Assembly (NCBI RefSeq): GCF_030817835.1
Contig: NZ_JAUSZR010000001.1
Span: forward strand, 1,674,001 to 1,738,000
From: Pseudarthrobacter sp. W1I19
GTDB taxonomy: Bacteria > Actinomycetota > Actinomycetes > Actinomycetales > Micrococcaceae
Direction: 5' to 3'
Length of the DNA stretch: 64,000 bases
Both the position numbers and the translations under genes were made by a program. Numbering within the stretch: the stretch's first letter is position 1; each line of letters starts with the position of its first letter. Below are positions 42,826 to 51,115 of this stretch, piece by piece. The notes below the pieces were generated by a model. The model was given only the letters and a program-made list of their open reading frames with translations. It was not told the DNA's origin and ran no database searches.

Positions 42826-43078
42826 CGGATGTTGGTTATGGACATCTTTGTACGTTCATGATTGTCCGCATGATCTGGCGGTTTCGGGGGACTGCCGAGT
42901 GGCATTCTCAGGAACGTTCATGGTTGATAATTGTTGTTTCCGGTGGGTAAGCGGTGGGCGACCTACCATCACATGCACTGCTGAAGTGTCTTGATCCCAA
43001 CATGTGCCTGATCCGCCGCCTATGATTGTTCTCGTGCCCAGGAGCATGAGGTGAGATCGTGACAGGGGGAAGCGTGGC
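42826..43078. promoter_or_regulatory. attL arm region with short repeats, no gene
   Basis: The gap from 42672 to 43078 holds no protein gene I can support. Besides the hairpin and attL it carries two near-identical 13-mers, ACGTTCATGATTG (42852-42864) and ACGTTCATGGTTG (42914-42926), 62 bp apart, and a 16-bp repeat GGTGGGTAAGCGGTGG (42942-42957) also found near the right end. These resemble arm-type sites for integrase or excisionase. Confidence 0.5.
42942..42957 (+). repeat. 16-bp repeat, copy 1 of 3 (candidate integrase arm site)
   Basis: GGTGGGTAAGCGGTGG, 117 bp inside the left repeat. Exact copies are at 52588-52603 and 53465-53480, all in the same orientation and none seen outside the element. 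Confidence 0.6.
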
Positions 43079-43345
43079 GTGGGAAGCAGTGACTATCCGT
43101 CTATGGACGTAAAAAAGCTTCGGCGCCTCCTTGAGAAGCTTGGTTACTCCGCCACTGGTAACGGCAAGGGCAGCCATGAGACACTGGAACATGAAAAGTA
43201 CCCGCCCCTGACGTTCTCCGGACATACGTCCAAGGAGATTTCCGGGGGACTGGTGAAGAAAATTCTGCGCAAAGATGTAGGGTTGAGCGACGAGCAGGCA
43301 AAGGAGGTTCTCCGTGGCAAATTCCGCCCAGATGATCATCACTAG
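43079..43345 (+). CDS. HicA-family toxin (type II toxin-antitoxin mRNA interferase)
   Basis: An 88-residue protein with the HicA double-stranded-RNA-binding-like fold: KKLRRLLEKLGYSATGNGKG, then the catalytic GSH (GKGSHETLEHEKYP) and the C-terminal helix GGLVKKILRKDVGLS. HicA toxins cut mRNA in the ribosome. GTG at 43079 follows AGGGGGA about nine bases upstream. It overlaps the next gene by 32 bp, the usual hicAB arrangement, but the partner is larger than normal HicB. Confidence 0.75.
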   Translation: MGSSDYPSMDVKKLRRLLEKLGYSATGNGKGSHETLEHEKYPPLTFSGHTSKEISGGLVKKILRKDVGLSDEQAKEVLRGKFRPDDHH

Positions 43346-43913
43346 GTGGGGCGAAGCACAATCTGTTTCTTTGTCGAGTCCTGACTTGCCCGGCATAGTG
43401 GCCGCCTTCGATCGGGATCCCAGCCCGTCTGAAATTATGCAAATAGCCATTGCGGCAGGTCTTTCAGAAGACGGTGAATTCCAGGTCCATATTGAGGAGA
43501 CGCTCACCGTGGAGGACGTGCAGTACTTTGTCCGAGCGCGTCACGACTTCCGGGCTGATTCTCGCCTAGCAGTGGTTGACCGCGTCCTTCATGAAATCAG
43601 CACCAATAAAGAATTCCGAGATCATGCCACCAAGGACAACTTGGACGATGTGATCATCATCGCGGCCCTCCCCGCTGACACGATTGCCGCGACTATCCAG
43701 AGCGCTAGCCCCAGGCAGCCGGTAAACGTCGCGTCGGTCAGCCCGGTAACAGAACACCTTTCCTGCGTAGCTATCGTCCGAGATGCAGCGGAAGTATCAG
43801 GGCCTTCCCTTGATGAACTTGGGCTTGGCCCCGATTCCCCAGTTGAAAAGCTTTTGCAGATGGAGCACGAGATCCGTCTGTCCCACGATCATGAACTGAT
43901 CCAATACTGCTAG
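43314..43913 (+). CDS. Putative antitoxin partner, HicB-like at the N-terminus
   Basis: A 199-residue protein starting at GTG 43314 with AAGGAGG at 43301-43307, overlapping hicA. Residues 15-50 (VSLSSPDLPGIVAAFDRDPS, then EIMQIAIAAGL) resemble the HicB partial RNase-H fold motif PDLPGV followed by a helix. The remaining 150 residues match no family I recognise and no C-terminal DNA-binding domain is evident, although HicB antitoxins usually carry one. Position argues for the antitoxin role; sequence support is weak. Confidence 0.5.
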   Translation: MANSAQMIITRWGEAQSVSLSSPDLPGIVAAFDRDPSPSEIMQIAIAAGLSEDGEFQVHIEETLTVEDVQYFVRARHDFRADSRLAVVDRVLHEISTNKEFRDHATKDNLDDVIIIAALPADTIAATIQSASPRQPVNVASVSPVTEHLSCVAIVRDAAEVSGPSLDELGLGPDSPVEKLLQMEHEIRLSHDHELIQYC

Positions 43914-43949
43914 TCACCACTGTTTCAGCTTTCCGGTCTAAACAGCTAT

Positions 43950-44426
43950 TCACCTTTGTATTAGAGCCTGGTCAACCCAGCTCCTAGTGGTGACGATCTG
44001 CCCATGCTGGGGGTAGACGTGCCAGGTCATCCACTCCAGGCGGGCTGCTGTCGCTGCAGCAGTCATTGCCGTGAGGGCCAGGTCATCGCCCTTGAACGCC
44101 ACTGCAAGGCCGTTGGGGTCGTCCTCGACGCGAGCCTTGAGGTCCTGCACGCCGGCCGCGAGCTCGTGCTTCTCATAGGTGTGGACGCTTGAGGCGAACG
44201 TGTAGCCGGGCCCGGCGATGGTCGCTGGCAGGTGGCCGGGGCGGCCGGGCAGGCAGGCAACTGTCTCGCTCCAGTCACCTACCCGCACCTGGTGCGACGC
44301 GCCCAAGACGTGGAGCTCCATGTCACCAACTTGAAGCGATGCCAGGGCCGGAATCTTGTCTAGCCCGAGCCTGTGCGTCAGGTCTGCGGCGGATGTATCT
44401 ATGAAAGGCGCGTCAGTGGCGAACAA
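43950..44426 (-). CDS. DUF2617 family protein
   Basis: A 158-residue protein resembling the actinobacterial DUF2617 family: PFIDTSAADLTHRLGLDKIP, MELHVLGASHQVRVG, ETVACLPGRPG and WMTWHVYPQHGQIVTTRS. Function is unknown. The start is probably TTG at 44426 with AAGGAA just upstream, only six bases past the stop of the DUF6283-like gene, so both are cotranscribed. Such genes are usually chromosomal; presence inside the element suggests capture. Confidence 0.7.
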   Translation of the reverse strand: MFATDAPFIDTSAADLTHRLGLDKIPALASLQVGDMELHVLGASHQVRVGDWSETVACLPGRPGHLPATIAGPGYTFASSVHTYEKHELAAGVQDLKARVEDDPNGLAVAFKGDDLALTAMTAAATAARLEWMTWHVYPQHGQIVTTRSWVDQALIQR

Positions 44427-44432
44427 GATTCC

Positions 44433-45449
44433 TTACCGGCCAGCCACGCCAACTGCGGCAGCTATGAGGACGACTTCGCCCACGCGCTCGATCGGGAAGG
44501 TTATCTGGCCTACCAAGTGCCCTGCCTCCAGAAATATCCAGCCGTGCTTCCTAAGTAGCTCCATAAAGCGCCGTTCCGCATCGTTTTCCACCTTGAACCT
44601 GACGACTGCGTTTCGACGCTTGACGGCCTCAGCGCAGGACACGGCCCGTGGGTTCTGTAGTGCATCTTGCAGCACGGTCGGGATCTGGTGCGGCGCCAGC
44701 CGTTCAATGGCATCACGGAGGTCCTGGCACGATTCGGTTGTCCGGATGCCGTTTTCCGCCATGATGGACAGCGCTTTGTGCAGAGCCTTGTCGACGGATA
44801 CCTCGTGGCCGTCCGCCGTGATCAGCATGGCCTGTTCATGGACAGTCCCGTGGTTCTCGCATACGGGGCAGGAGCAGGACGGGCCGATCCCGAAGTTCTG
44901 CAGCACGCTCGTCAAGGTCGCCAGGAGTGAGTCAGCGCCTCCCGCCCCCAGCCGCCACGCCTCGGACGTCACATCCACTCTTTCTGCGGGGTCCAGGACG
45001 TCGTCCAGGTCGGGGTTGGCCGGGACCGTCAGGGTAGGCCGCGCCTCGCCGCGAAGCCTCCTGATGGTGTACCGGAATGGGGCGAGTTGCAGGCCGGCAG
45101 GACGCGCCACAATGTACTCGCGCCAGGAGGGGTCCTCCATGGCGGTCTTCACCTCGTTGTGGATCATCGCTGTAATGCCGGCGCATTCCCGCGGCCTATC
45201 CAGGATTACCGGCTTCTGCAGGCCCATCTGCTCGCTGCGGGAGTCGTAGCCCGTGTTCTCTTCGCTGTCGAACATGTGGCATGGCAGCAGCCTGGATTCA
45301 CGGGTGATGCCTGCCCATATGCGTTCGAAGTTGTCCTTGTCGTACCAGCCTTGCGGCGCTTCGGTGTCTGCGTTCGACTTCCGGAAGGGGCATTCCTTGC
45401 ACGGTTGCTTAGCGGAGGGTGCGAGGTCTACACGTTGTGTGTTGGTCAT
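44433..45449 (-). CDS. DUF6283-like cysteine-motif protein of unknown function
   Basis: A 338-residue protein. The N-terminus has a cysteine cluster, KQPCKECPFRKSN then LLPCHMFD and RECAG, as in the phage-associated DUF6283 family, which may bind zinc or an iron-sulfur cluster. A middle segment has a second Cys cluster (PSCSCPVCENHG). The C-terminal part is helical with no recognised domain. The ATG at 45449 heads a two-gene unit with the DUF2617 gene. Function unknown. Confidence 0.65.
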   Translation of the reverse strand: MTNTQRVDLAPSAKQPCKECPFRKSNADTEAPQGWYDKDNFERIWAGITRESRLLPCHMFDSEENTGYDSRSEQMGLQKPVILDRPRECAGITAMIHNEVKTAMEDPSWREYIVARPAGLQLAPFRYTIRRLRGEARPTLTVPANPDLDDVLDPAERVDVTSEAWRLGAGGADSLLATLTSVLQNFGIGPSCSCPVCENHGTVHEQAMLITADGHEVSVDKALHKALSIMAENGIRTTESCQDLRDAIERLAPHQIPTVLQDALQNPRAVSCAEAVKRRNAVVRFKVENDAERRFMELLRKHGWIFLEAGHLVGQITFPIERVGEVVLIAAAVGVAGR

Positions 45450-45524
45450 GGCAACAGTCTGTTGCCTCGGCGAATTCCGCCCCTTCCTCGTTTCCGCGTC
45501 CGGAAATGACCGTAGGATGCAGGG

Positions 45525-46229
45525 ATGTTCTGGGGACTTTCTGAAACTTGGTGGATGCAGTTATGGAGCGGCGTCGTGGGTGCTTCCATCGCGGCCGGCG
45601 TTAGCATCTATGTCGCCTTGATCGTCGTCCAGCGCACTAACGCTCACCAGTCTGTGCTGTCAGGCAGGGCTCTGGCGGAGCAGCGCAAACGCGACGCTGA
45701 GGCGCTGGAGGAGCAGCGGGCCAGAGATGCTACTGCTTTGGAAGTTCAGCGTGCCGCGCTGAAGGAACAACTGGACGAGCAGCGGGAAGAAACAGCAAGG
45801 CTCCGGATGATGGACATCCGCGCCGATGTTGTCGCGGATGCAAACCATATCCTCGACATGGCCTTGCAGAACATGGAAGCAGTGGAGCGGGCAATCCCGC
45901 CGCTTTCGCGATCGATCACGCGCTGGCGCATAGAGAGCACTGACAAGGATCTCGTAGATGAACTGATGAACTGGCCGCCGTTTGTAGGCTGGCTGGCACG
46001 AGACTACCGAACAAAGACGGACCGGAAAAGCGTGCCACTGACGGAGCAGAACGCTGCCTTCCATCGGCTAAACAACGCCGTAAGCCTCCTAGGTGTCGTG
46101 GGAATCCACACGCCGACTGAGGACAACCACCTGATTGCGGGGCTGGATGTGGTCCTGCGGAAGATGCGGGTTGCCATAAATAATGGCGGCACTGGTGATC
46201 CCATGCCGAGCTCTGGCGACGAGGACTAA
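45525..46229 (+). CDS. Single-pass membrane protein with coiled coil, unknown function
   Basis: A 234-residue protein: one membrane helix (about residues 12-35, LWSGVVGASIAAGVSIYVAL), a charged coiled coil (about 50-95, LEEQRARDATALEVQRAALK) and a C-terminal soluble domain of about 130 residues with no recognised family. ATG at 45525 has TAGGAT six bases upstream (45513-45518) and GCAGGG next to it, so the message is leaderless or weakly led. Predicted topology puts the coiled coil in the cytoplasm. Confidence 0.6.
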   Translation: MFWGLSETWWMQLWSGVVGASIAAGVSIYVALIVVQRTNAHQSVLSGRALAEQRKRDAEALEEQRARDATALEVQRAALKEQLDEQREETARLRMMDIRADVVADANHILDMALQNMEAVERAIPPLSRSITRWRIESTDKDLVDELMNWPPFVGWLARDYRTKTDRKSVPLTEQNAAFHRLNNAVSLLGVVGIHTPTEDNHLIAGLDVVLRKMRVAINNGGTGDPMPSSGDED

Positions 46230-46390
46230 ATAGCCCGGGAGACGTCGAGCATCTTGACGATCTCAGGGACGGCAACGCCCTTGGCCGCACGACGGCGGTG
46301 TCTGTTTTGCGGGGGTGGCCGGCCGTGGCGGCTGTTCTGCGCGGCGACGGCCAGGCGGGCCTCACTGACCTCTACGAATCTGAGTGGACG
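46226..46390 (-). pseudogene. Possible remnant of a serine resolvase C-terminal HTH
   Basis: The minus frame ending at 46226 reads GRPPPQNRHRRRAAKG and VAVPEIVKMLDVSRAI, which resembles the GRPP linker and final helix-turn-helix of Hin-type serine recombinases. No suitable start exists before the frame runs into the excisionase-like gene, and no catalytic domain is present. It may be a fragment left by recombination or a chance match. Confidence 0.25.
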
Positions 46391-46401
46391 GACGTAGAGG
46401 G

Positions 46402-46617
46402 TCAGTTGGCAACCCTCGGCTGCAGCGCCCGGTACCGGTCCACGTCCGCCCACGGGATGCGCAACGGGCTGTTGGTGCGGGCTCGGCCGGTTTTGTAGGC
46501 GTTCGGGAAGTCCCCGGATCTCGCCATAATTCGAACGGTTTCCGGGTGCAGGCTCAAGTACTCCGCTACCTGCTGCACTGTGGCATCTCCTACAGGCGTG
46601 GCTCGGCTATTAGTCAT
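46402..46617 (-). CDS. Excisionase-like helix-turn-helix protein
   Basis: A 71-residue MerR/Xis-type winged-helix protein: TVQQVAEYLSLHPETVRIMA is the helix-turn-helix, followed by a wing-like NSPLRIPWADVDRYRAL. Such proteins act as recombination directionality factors or small regulators in integrated elements. The ATG (46617) has a weak ribosome site. Location inside the tRNA-Arg element supports an Xis role, although it is not next to the integrase. Confidence 0.65.
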   Translation of the reverse strand: MTNSRATPVGDATVQQVAEYLSLHPETVRIMARSGDFPNAYKTGRARTNSPLRIPWADVDRYRALQPRVAN

Positions 46618-46711
46618 GGTCAGAACCTATGGCCAGAGACGGCGCCGGAGCACCATTCCCTAACCTTGGCCGTGTCTCAGCAGGTTTCCCCAGCCATGGT
46701 TGAATCATTGG

Positions 46712-47269
46712 ATGCCATTGGACGTAATACAGGTCGAGCTAGTCGGAACTGACTGGTGGGAGAAAGCACTCCCAATTCTGGCCATCCTGATTTCAATAGG
46801 GACTCTCGCATGGACAATGGTGGCCCGCCAGCGTGACCAGGCGAGGCTCAAGGTAATCGCGACTTCCTTTACCCTCATCGGGGAAGGTCCTTGGGGACCA
46901 CGGCAGGGCGCCGACGAATGGCACGTGGCCGTCGATGTCACCAACGTTGGAAGGACGGGTTCAACCGTTGTGAGCAGCGTGAAGTTCAAACTGCCCAGCG
47001 GCGTACATCTCCAGAGCTTTGAGAGCTACCGATACCCCCAGCCTCTCCCCAAGACCCTCGCGCCGGGGGAGAGCCTGATGTATGTGTTCAACGTCGACGC
47101 CATGGCGGAGGAGCTCTCCAAGCACAGCTACAGGCCGGAGCAGCTTGTTCCGCTCGTTGTCTCTGGACATGGGCCGGCGACGGGGAAATGGGCCAAAGCC
47201 GGTCTGGACATCCTCAAGCGGCGAGTGGAAGCCAAGAGCGCTGCGGCGTCGGCACACACGTCCCGCTAA
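46712..47269 (+). CDS. Membrane-anchored hypothetical protein
   Basis: A 185-residue protein (TTG at 46700 would add four residues) with an N-terminal membrane helix (about residues 17-38, ALPILAILISIGTLAWTMV) and a beta-rich domain (DEWHVAVDVTNVGRTGSTVV, KTLAPGESLMYVFNVD) that looks Ig-like. No Shine-Dalgarno is visible. No family is recognised. With the 45525 gene it is one of two single-helix anchored orphans in the element. Confidence 0.5.
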   Translation: MPLDVIQVELVGTDWWEKALPILAILISIGTLAWTMVARQRDQARLKVIATSFTLIGEGPWGPRQGADEWHVAVDVTNVGRTGSTVVSSVKFKLPSGVHLQSFESYRYPQPLPKTLAPGESLMYVFNVDAMAEELSKHSYRPEQLVPLVVSGHGPATGKWAKAGLDILKRRVEAKSAAASAHTSR

Positions 47270-47340
47270 CAGGACACGTCCTATAGCGTGGGTGACGCCG
47301 GTCATCGTCCGGCGCGAGACAAACTACTGGGGAGTGCAAC

Positions 47341-47619
47341 ATGAGCAATGACTATTCGACCGCGTGGAACGCCCTGACTGAGGCAATCGGCGCAGCCAGG
47401 GGGCAAAGCGCGGGCAGCATCACGGATCAGGAGCATCTGACGGTGGACCAGCGACTCAAGGTTGCAGAAGTCGCCGCTCTCCTGTCCATCGCTCAGGAGC
47501 TGTCCGCCCTTAACCCGCAAAACACAAGCTCCCGGGATGACGACGGCAACACCGTCAACGGCTGGGGCGTCGTCACAAAGAAGGCCAAGCCAAAGCCAGG
47601 AAAACTCTCGGTGTCGTAA
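47341..47619 (+). CDS. Hypothetical protein, 92 residues
   Basis: A soluble, probably helical protein (WNALTEAIGAARGQSAG, QRLKVAEVAALLSIAQELSA) with a basic disordered tail (KKAKPKPGK). ATG at 47341 is preceded by GGGGAG, a good ribosome site. It resembles short phage-encoded proteins of unknown function. A strong hairpin follows at once. Confidence 0.6.
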   Translation: MSNDYSTAWNALTEAIGAARGQSAGSITDQEHLTVDQRLKVAEVAALLSIAQELSALNPQNTSSRDDDGNTVNGWGVVTKKAKPKPGKLSVS

Positions 47620-47623
47620 CACC

Positions 47624-47659
47624 CAGGGCGCCCCATGTCCGGGAAGATGGGGCGCCCTG
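47624..47659 (+). terminator. Hairpin after the 92-residue ORF
   Basis: A perfect 13-bp stem, CAGGGCGCCCCAT with its complement, and a 10-nt loop, starting 5 bp past the stop. It has no T-run. Confidence 0.7.
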
Positions 47660-47679
47660 CTCCAACTAGGATCGTAATC

Positions 47680-48075
47680 GTGACCAGGATGACCAAGCCC
47701 CAGAAATTGCTGCTCCTCGCTAACGGCTTCCTAGCCGGCCTGGCTGACCTGGGCGTTCAGGACCTTCCCTCGTCGAATATGGCGTTTGAACTCCCATTCA
47801 TGCAGGCTTGGCGCCGGTGGTACCACAGCACAAATGCGGTTATGCCGCCCGTGGGGTACGGAACTACCTGCCAACCGCGGGACATCCTCCACCGAGTCAG
47901 GCGTTCCACATCTCCGTTCAAGGACTTTGTCAACGAGGGGATCACGGACAGTCCATATGGTCTGACACCGCGGGAGTTCCTCGAGATCCACTGTGACGAG
48001 TTACCGGCCGACGCCTGGGTTGATCTGGCCAGCCTCTTCCTAAACGCTCTTAAAGGTGAGGCGCGGATACCGTAA
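47680..48075 (+). CDS. Hypothetical protein, 131 residues
   Basis: The frame is open from 47635, but GTG at 47680 has TAGGAT exactly seven bases upstream (47667-47672) directly after a terminator, arguing for a leaderless message starting there. The product is soluble (LLLLANGFLAGLADLGVQDL near the start, DELPADAWVDLASLFLNALK near the end) and matches no family I recognise. Confidence 0.55.
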   Translation: MTRMTKPQKLLLLANGFLAGLADLGVQDLPSSNMAFELPFMQAWRRWYHSTNAVMPPVGYGTTCQPRDILHRVRRSTSPFKDFVNEGITDSPYGLTPREFLEIHCDELPADAWVDLASLFLNALKGEARIP

Positions 48076-48171
48076 AACAGTGTTGCCTTTGTCGGCCAGA
48101 GAGCTGACGAGGGCAACACATGTTGGGGGACTTAACCGAGTCTTTTGTTGCTCGGGGGCGTGATCACAGCA

Positions 48172-48208
48172 GAAGACCCCGTGTGCGTTGCTGGCACGCG
48201 GGGTCTTC
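48172..48208. terminator. Bidirectional terminator between the 131-residue ORF and the protease gene
   Basis: Stem GAAGACCCCG with its complement, extended by GTGC/GCAC around a 7-nt loop. It lies between convergent genes ending at 48075 and 48233. Confidence 0.8.
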
Positions 48209-48232
48209 CTTAGCGTTCAGGAATTGGAGTGG

Positions 48233-49102
48233 TTACAGGTATTCGTCTAGCCAGTCCTGCACCACGGGGATGTCCACGCGCTGGTATCCGCCTAGGTAGC
48301 GGCAATTCGGCGTAAGGGTGTAGCTCGTGACAGCGACTAGGTATCCGTTGAGGAAGACGGGGCCGCCGGAGTCTCCGAAGCAGGTTCCGCCACCTCCTCG
48401 GTTATCGTTGGGGTTGCCTTGAAGCTGCAGGATCTGCGGGGTGAGCTTCTGGCCTGGCGCTGTTGTGTATCGGCGGAAGTTTGGGTAAAGCATGGGTTGC
48501 GGCTTCTGAGGTCCGCTTTCCGGCTTGCGCACTACGGTGCCATACCCGACGAGTTCAAAAATGGTGTGATTTAGCACTGACGGCTCGAATTGGTCGAGGT
48601 AATTCTCAGGAGCGAGCGTCGCAGGGGTAATGTCGGTGACCGGCTCGTTGAGGACAATAATTCCCACGTCGTTCCAGTTGTCGATGTCGGTGAAGTTGGA
48701 GTAGTCCGGGTGGGCTAACGGCGTTCCCCACAGGAAGCCGGCAGCTTCGAGCTCTTCGGGGGTGTAGCCGATGTCGGGATCAGTAGCGTCGGGAATGATG
48801 TCGTTGGCGTGATTCTCTGCGATGAAGGATTCAAAGGTGACAAGTACTGCTCCAGTTGTTCCTGTGGCGCAATGCGCCGCCGTGAGCAGAATTGTTGGTG
48901 AGATCAGCGTCGCCGAGCAGGAAGCCAGCCCGCCTCCCAATGGGTCGTCGGGCGAAAAGTAGAACGCGATCATGCCGACGTTGGGGTGGCGGTTGCCATC
49001 GGGTTCCCCGCCCGTTATCGCTGTGGCTGGCAAGGCGCCGGTGATGGTGAGAGCGAGCATTGCGGCTAGCAGGAGAGCCAGCCTCCGAAGTGGACGTTTC
49101 AC
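48233..49102 (-). CDS. Secreted trypsin-like serine protease (S1 family)
   Basis: A 289-residue chymotrypsin-fold protease with a Sec signal peptide (VKRPLRRLALLLAAMLALTI, cleavage near ALPATA). The triad is visible: His in LLTAAHCATG, Asp in DNWNDVGIIVL and Ser in CFGDSGGPVF. GTG at 49102 with AAGGGG upstream is preferred to the TTG at 49120. There is no long propeptide: ITGGEPDGNRHP follows the signal closely and resembles the IVGG N-terminus of activated S1 enzymes. It is cargo of the element. Confidence 0.85.
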   Translation of the reverse strand: MKRPLRRLALLLAAMLALTITGALPATAITGGEPDGNRHPNVGMIAFYFSPDDPLGGGLASCSATLISPTILLTAAHCATGTTGAVLVTFESFIAENHANDIIPDATDPDIGYTPEELEAAGFLWGTPLAHPDYSNFTDIDNWNDVGIIVLNEPVTDITPATLAPENYLDQFEPSVLNHTIFELVGYGTVVRKPESGPQKPQPMLYPNFRRYTTAPGQKLTPQILQLQGNPNDNRGGGGTCFGDSGGPVFLNGYLVAVTSYTLTPNCRYLGGYQRVDIPVVQDWLDEYL

Positions 49103-49120
49103 TGACCATGCCCCTTTCAA

Positions 49121-49442
49121 TCGGTGGTTCGTGCCCGCAACTTTAGTCCTCGCGGTTCCCCTCGCCTCTACCTAATCTTGAGTAGGGTAGGGGCGAGGGG
49201 AAAGCCTCCCGCACGGCCTGATTCAGCCTCAGCAGGCATCGCATAACCGGTCGATCTTTCCGTGGGCGCTCGGGCAGCAAGAGACCCCCGCGTCCGTTGA
49301 CTCGATCCGCAGGGGTCTCTCTATGGCTGCTCCGCACATGGGGGACGTGCATGGTCGCTGCAGCAAAAGTAGTGCACGAGATGCCATATTTCCAAAATCG
49401 TTACCGACTACAGTTGGGGAACTCGACCGGTCTTGTGTAGCC
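49121..49442. other. Non-coding stretch in the element
   Basis: No gene is supported in this interval. It contains a C/G-rich hairpin near 49158-49200 (CCCTCGCC with GGCGAGGG at the ends) and the hairpin at 49280-49320 that can end the deacetylase transcript. Confidence 0.5.
49280..49320 (-). terminator. Hairpin downstream of the broken deacetylase gene
   Basis: Stem AGAGACCCC (49280-49288) with GGGGTCTCT (49312-49320) and a 23-nt loop, 120 bp past the deacetylase stop on the minus strand. Confidence 0.6.
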
Positions 49443-50820
49443 CTAAAGCGTCATGCGTCCCAGGGCCTCTTGCATGGTCACGACTTCACAGCCGGACGCT
49501 GCGATGGCATCGAGAACCGCGGTTAGCACTGTTGGGGTGATCGCGTTTGCGTCACCACCTGAGGGGACGATGGCGTGAAGCATGACAAAGAGGACGCCCT
49601 TGTCGTTGTGGGCTTTCGTGGCCGCTGCTCCGATAGCCGTTGCGCCTTGGGTGATGTTTTCTGCGAGCAGGGAGTACCGGCGGGCGGGGGTGGTTGTCTC
49701 ATTGAATCCGTGCGAGGACGCCAGGCGGGACGCGCTCCAGTACTTGGCTACGTCCGCTTCGGTGGCCACGTCATGTGTTCCGAGCGGGTAGGCGTGCGAG
49801 GGGGAACTAAACCCTAGCGCCTTCTGCCAGGCCTTGACCGCTTCAAATTCCGCGATCCGCTGCTCCGGCGTGAGGTCAGGTAGTCCCTTGGCGTGCGAGG
49901 ATGCGTCGTAGCAGTGAGCCCCTACTTCCCAGCCGTAGGTGTCGTGCAGTTCGATCACCTGCGCGTCCGTCAGGAAGATATTGGAGTCCGTACCGTGGGC
50001 GCCCGGTATCGGCATCAGTGTTGCCCTCCAGCCACGCGCAGACAGTGCTGGGCGGAGCGCGGTGTACTGAGTGACTGGGAATCGTCGGCAGTGATAACCA
50101 CTAGGCCGTTCGGGTTTTTCCCAAAGGTGTCCCTCTTGACGAAATCCAAGCTGTGCAGTCGGATCTCCGTTGGGTTTCCGGTGGTGTTAGAGATTCCGAT
50201 GCGGACGAACTGGAGGGCGGACCACGGCGCGTTGCCGCGAACTTGGATTGCGGGATGTCCAGGACGATCCAGCGGTCTTTCTGGAGGGCGTATGACGCTG
50301 CTGAGGCGCCGCCTGCGGTGAAGCCGATGGTGGCGGATGATGTCAGGGTTGCGGAGCTGTTGCCTACCACCACCTGGATGGCGGTGAAGTCGTAGTCGGT
50401 CACCTTGATAGTGATCCGGACGTTGCAGTCGGTCGCGTCGAATGTGGTGTCCATTGTTCGGGTTGCGTAGACGTGAGCGGCTGTGCCGGTGGTGATAAGC
50501 CGGAGGCACCTGTCGCCGAAGTATGCATCGGCGGTGTAGTCGGGGGTGCTTGCCGCGTCCTTGTTCGCTTGGGCCGGGATCGTCCATCCACTGGATGCCC
50601 TGTTCGCTGGTGCACGGCGCAGTACGCGGGCCGCTGATTCGCTGCGGGGGATGTAGGTTGTTGCGGCTTCGGACTTGTCGAGCTTCGGTGCAGCCGCCCC
50701 CTTGGATTCATAAGTGGCATTTAGTGCCCCTCGAGTCGCGCTGGCGGGGTCCGCGATTTTGTCGGCCGCAGCAGAGTCCAGGCCGTGCAGGGTGAGTGGT
50801 TTCGGATCAAGAAAGCCCAT
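49443..50820 (-). pseudogene. Phage-tail-type polysaccharide deacetylase, broken by two frameshifts
   Basis: Three minus-strand frames join into one protein. The first (from 50820) begins MGFLDPKPLTLHGLDSAAAD, an N-terminus typical of Arthrobacter phage minor tail proteins, then a beta-rich module ending IVLDIPQSKF near 50243. The second reads GNAPWSALQFVRIGISNTTG to VVITADDSQS near 50070, containing the NodB motif 1 (TADD). The third runs from ALRPALSARGWRATLMPIPG through VGAHCYDASSHAKG (motif 2 histidines) to the stop. Each junction needs one missing base. The N-terminus overlaps the preceding gene by 14 bp. Confidence 0.75.
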
Positions 50821-51115
50821 TGTGGTTCTCCAAAATATCGGCGGTTACGTGGTCTGCTAAGCCGGTGTTCTGAGGCCGTCCGTCATCGGTCCTTTGGATC
50901 TGCGCGGCTTCAGGTGCATCTGCCGGGTCCGCGTCGGTGCTATCCACCGGATACCCACCGCTTTCCGCTGTCTTCTGCCGCAGCAGGGCGTTCTTTGCAC
51001 CCATCAGGAATGCCCGCTGCTCCGGGGTGGCGTGCAGCTCGCCGGCGTCCATCTTCCGGATGTCTTCCTCGAGGACCAGGCCCGCGGCATGAAGCCCTTC
51101 CGCCGTCCCGGTCAC
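50807..51115 (-). CDS. Hypothetical phage-type protein, 102 residues
   Basis: A soluble acidic protein: helical N-terminus (AAGLVLEEDIRKMDAGELHA, EQRAFLMGAKNALLRQK) and a disordered acidic middle (DSTDADPADAPEAAQ). GTG at 51115 overlaps the previous stop (GTGA), and its own end overlaps the tail-deacetylase start, so it belongs to one minus-strand transcription unit running from 52405. No family is recognised. Confidence 0.6.
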   Translation of the reverse strand: MTGTAEGLHAAGLVLEEDIRKMDAGELHATPEQRAFLMGAKNALLRQKTAESGGYPVDSTDADPADAPEAAQIQRTDDGRPQNTGLADHVTADILENHNGLS

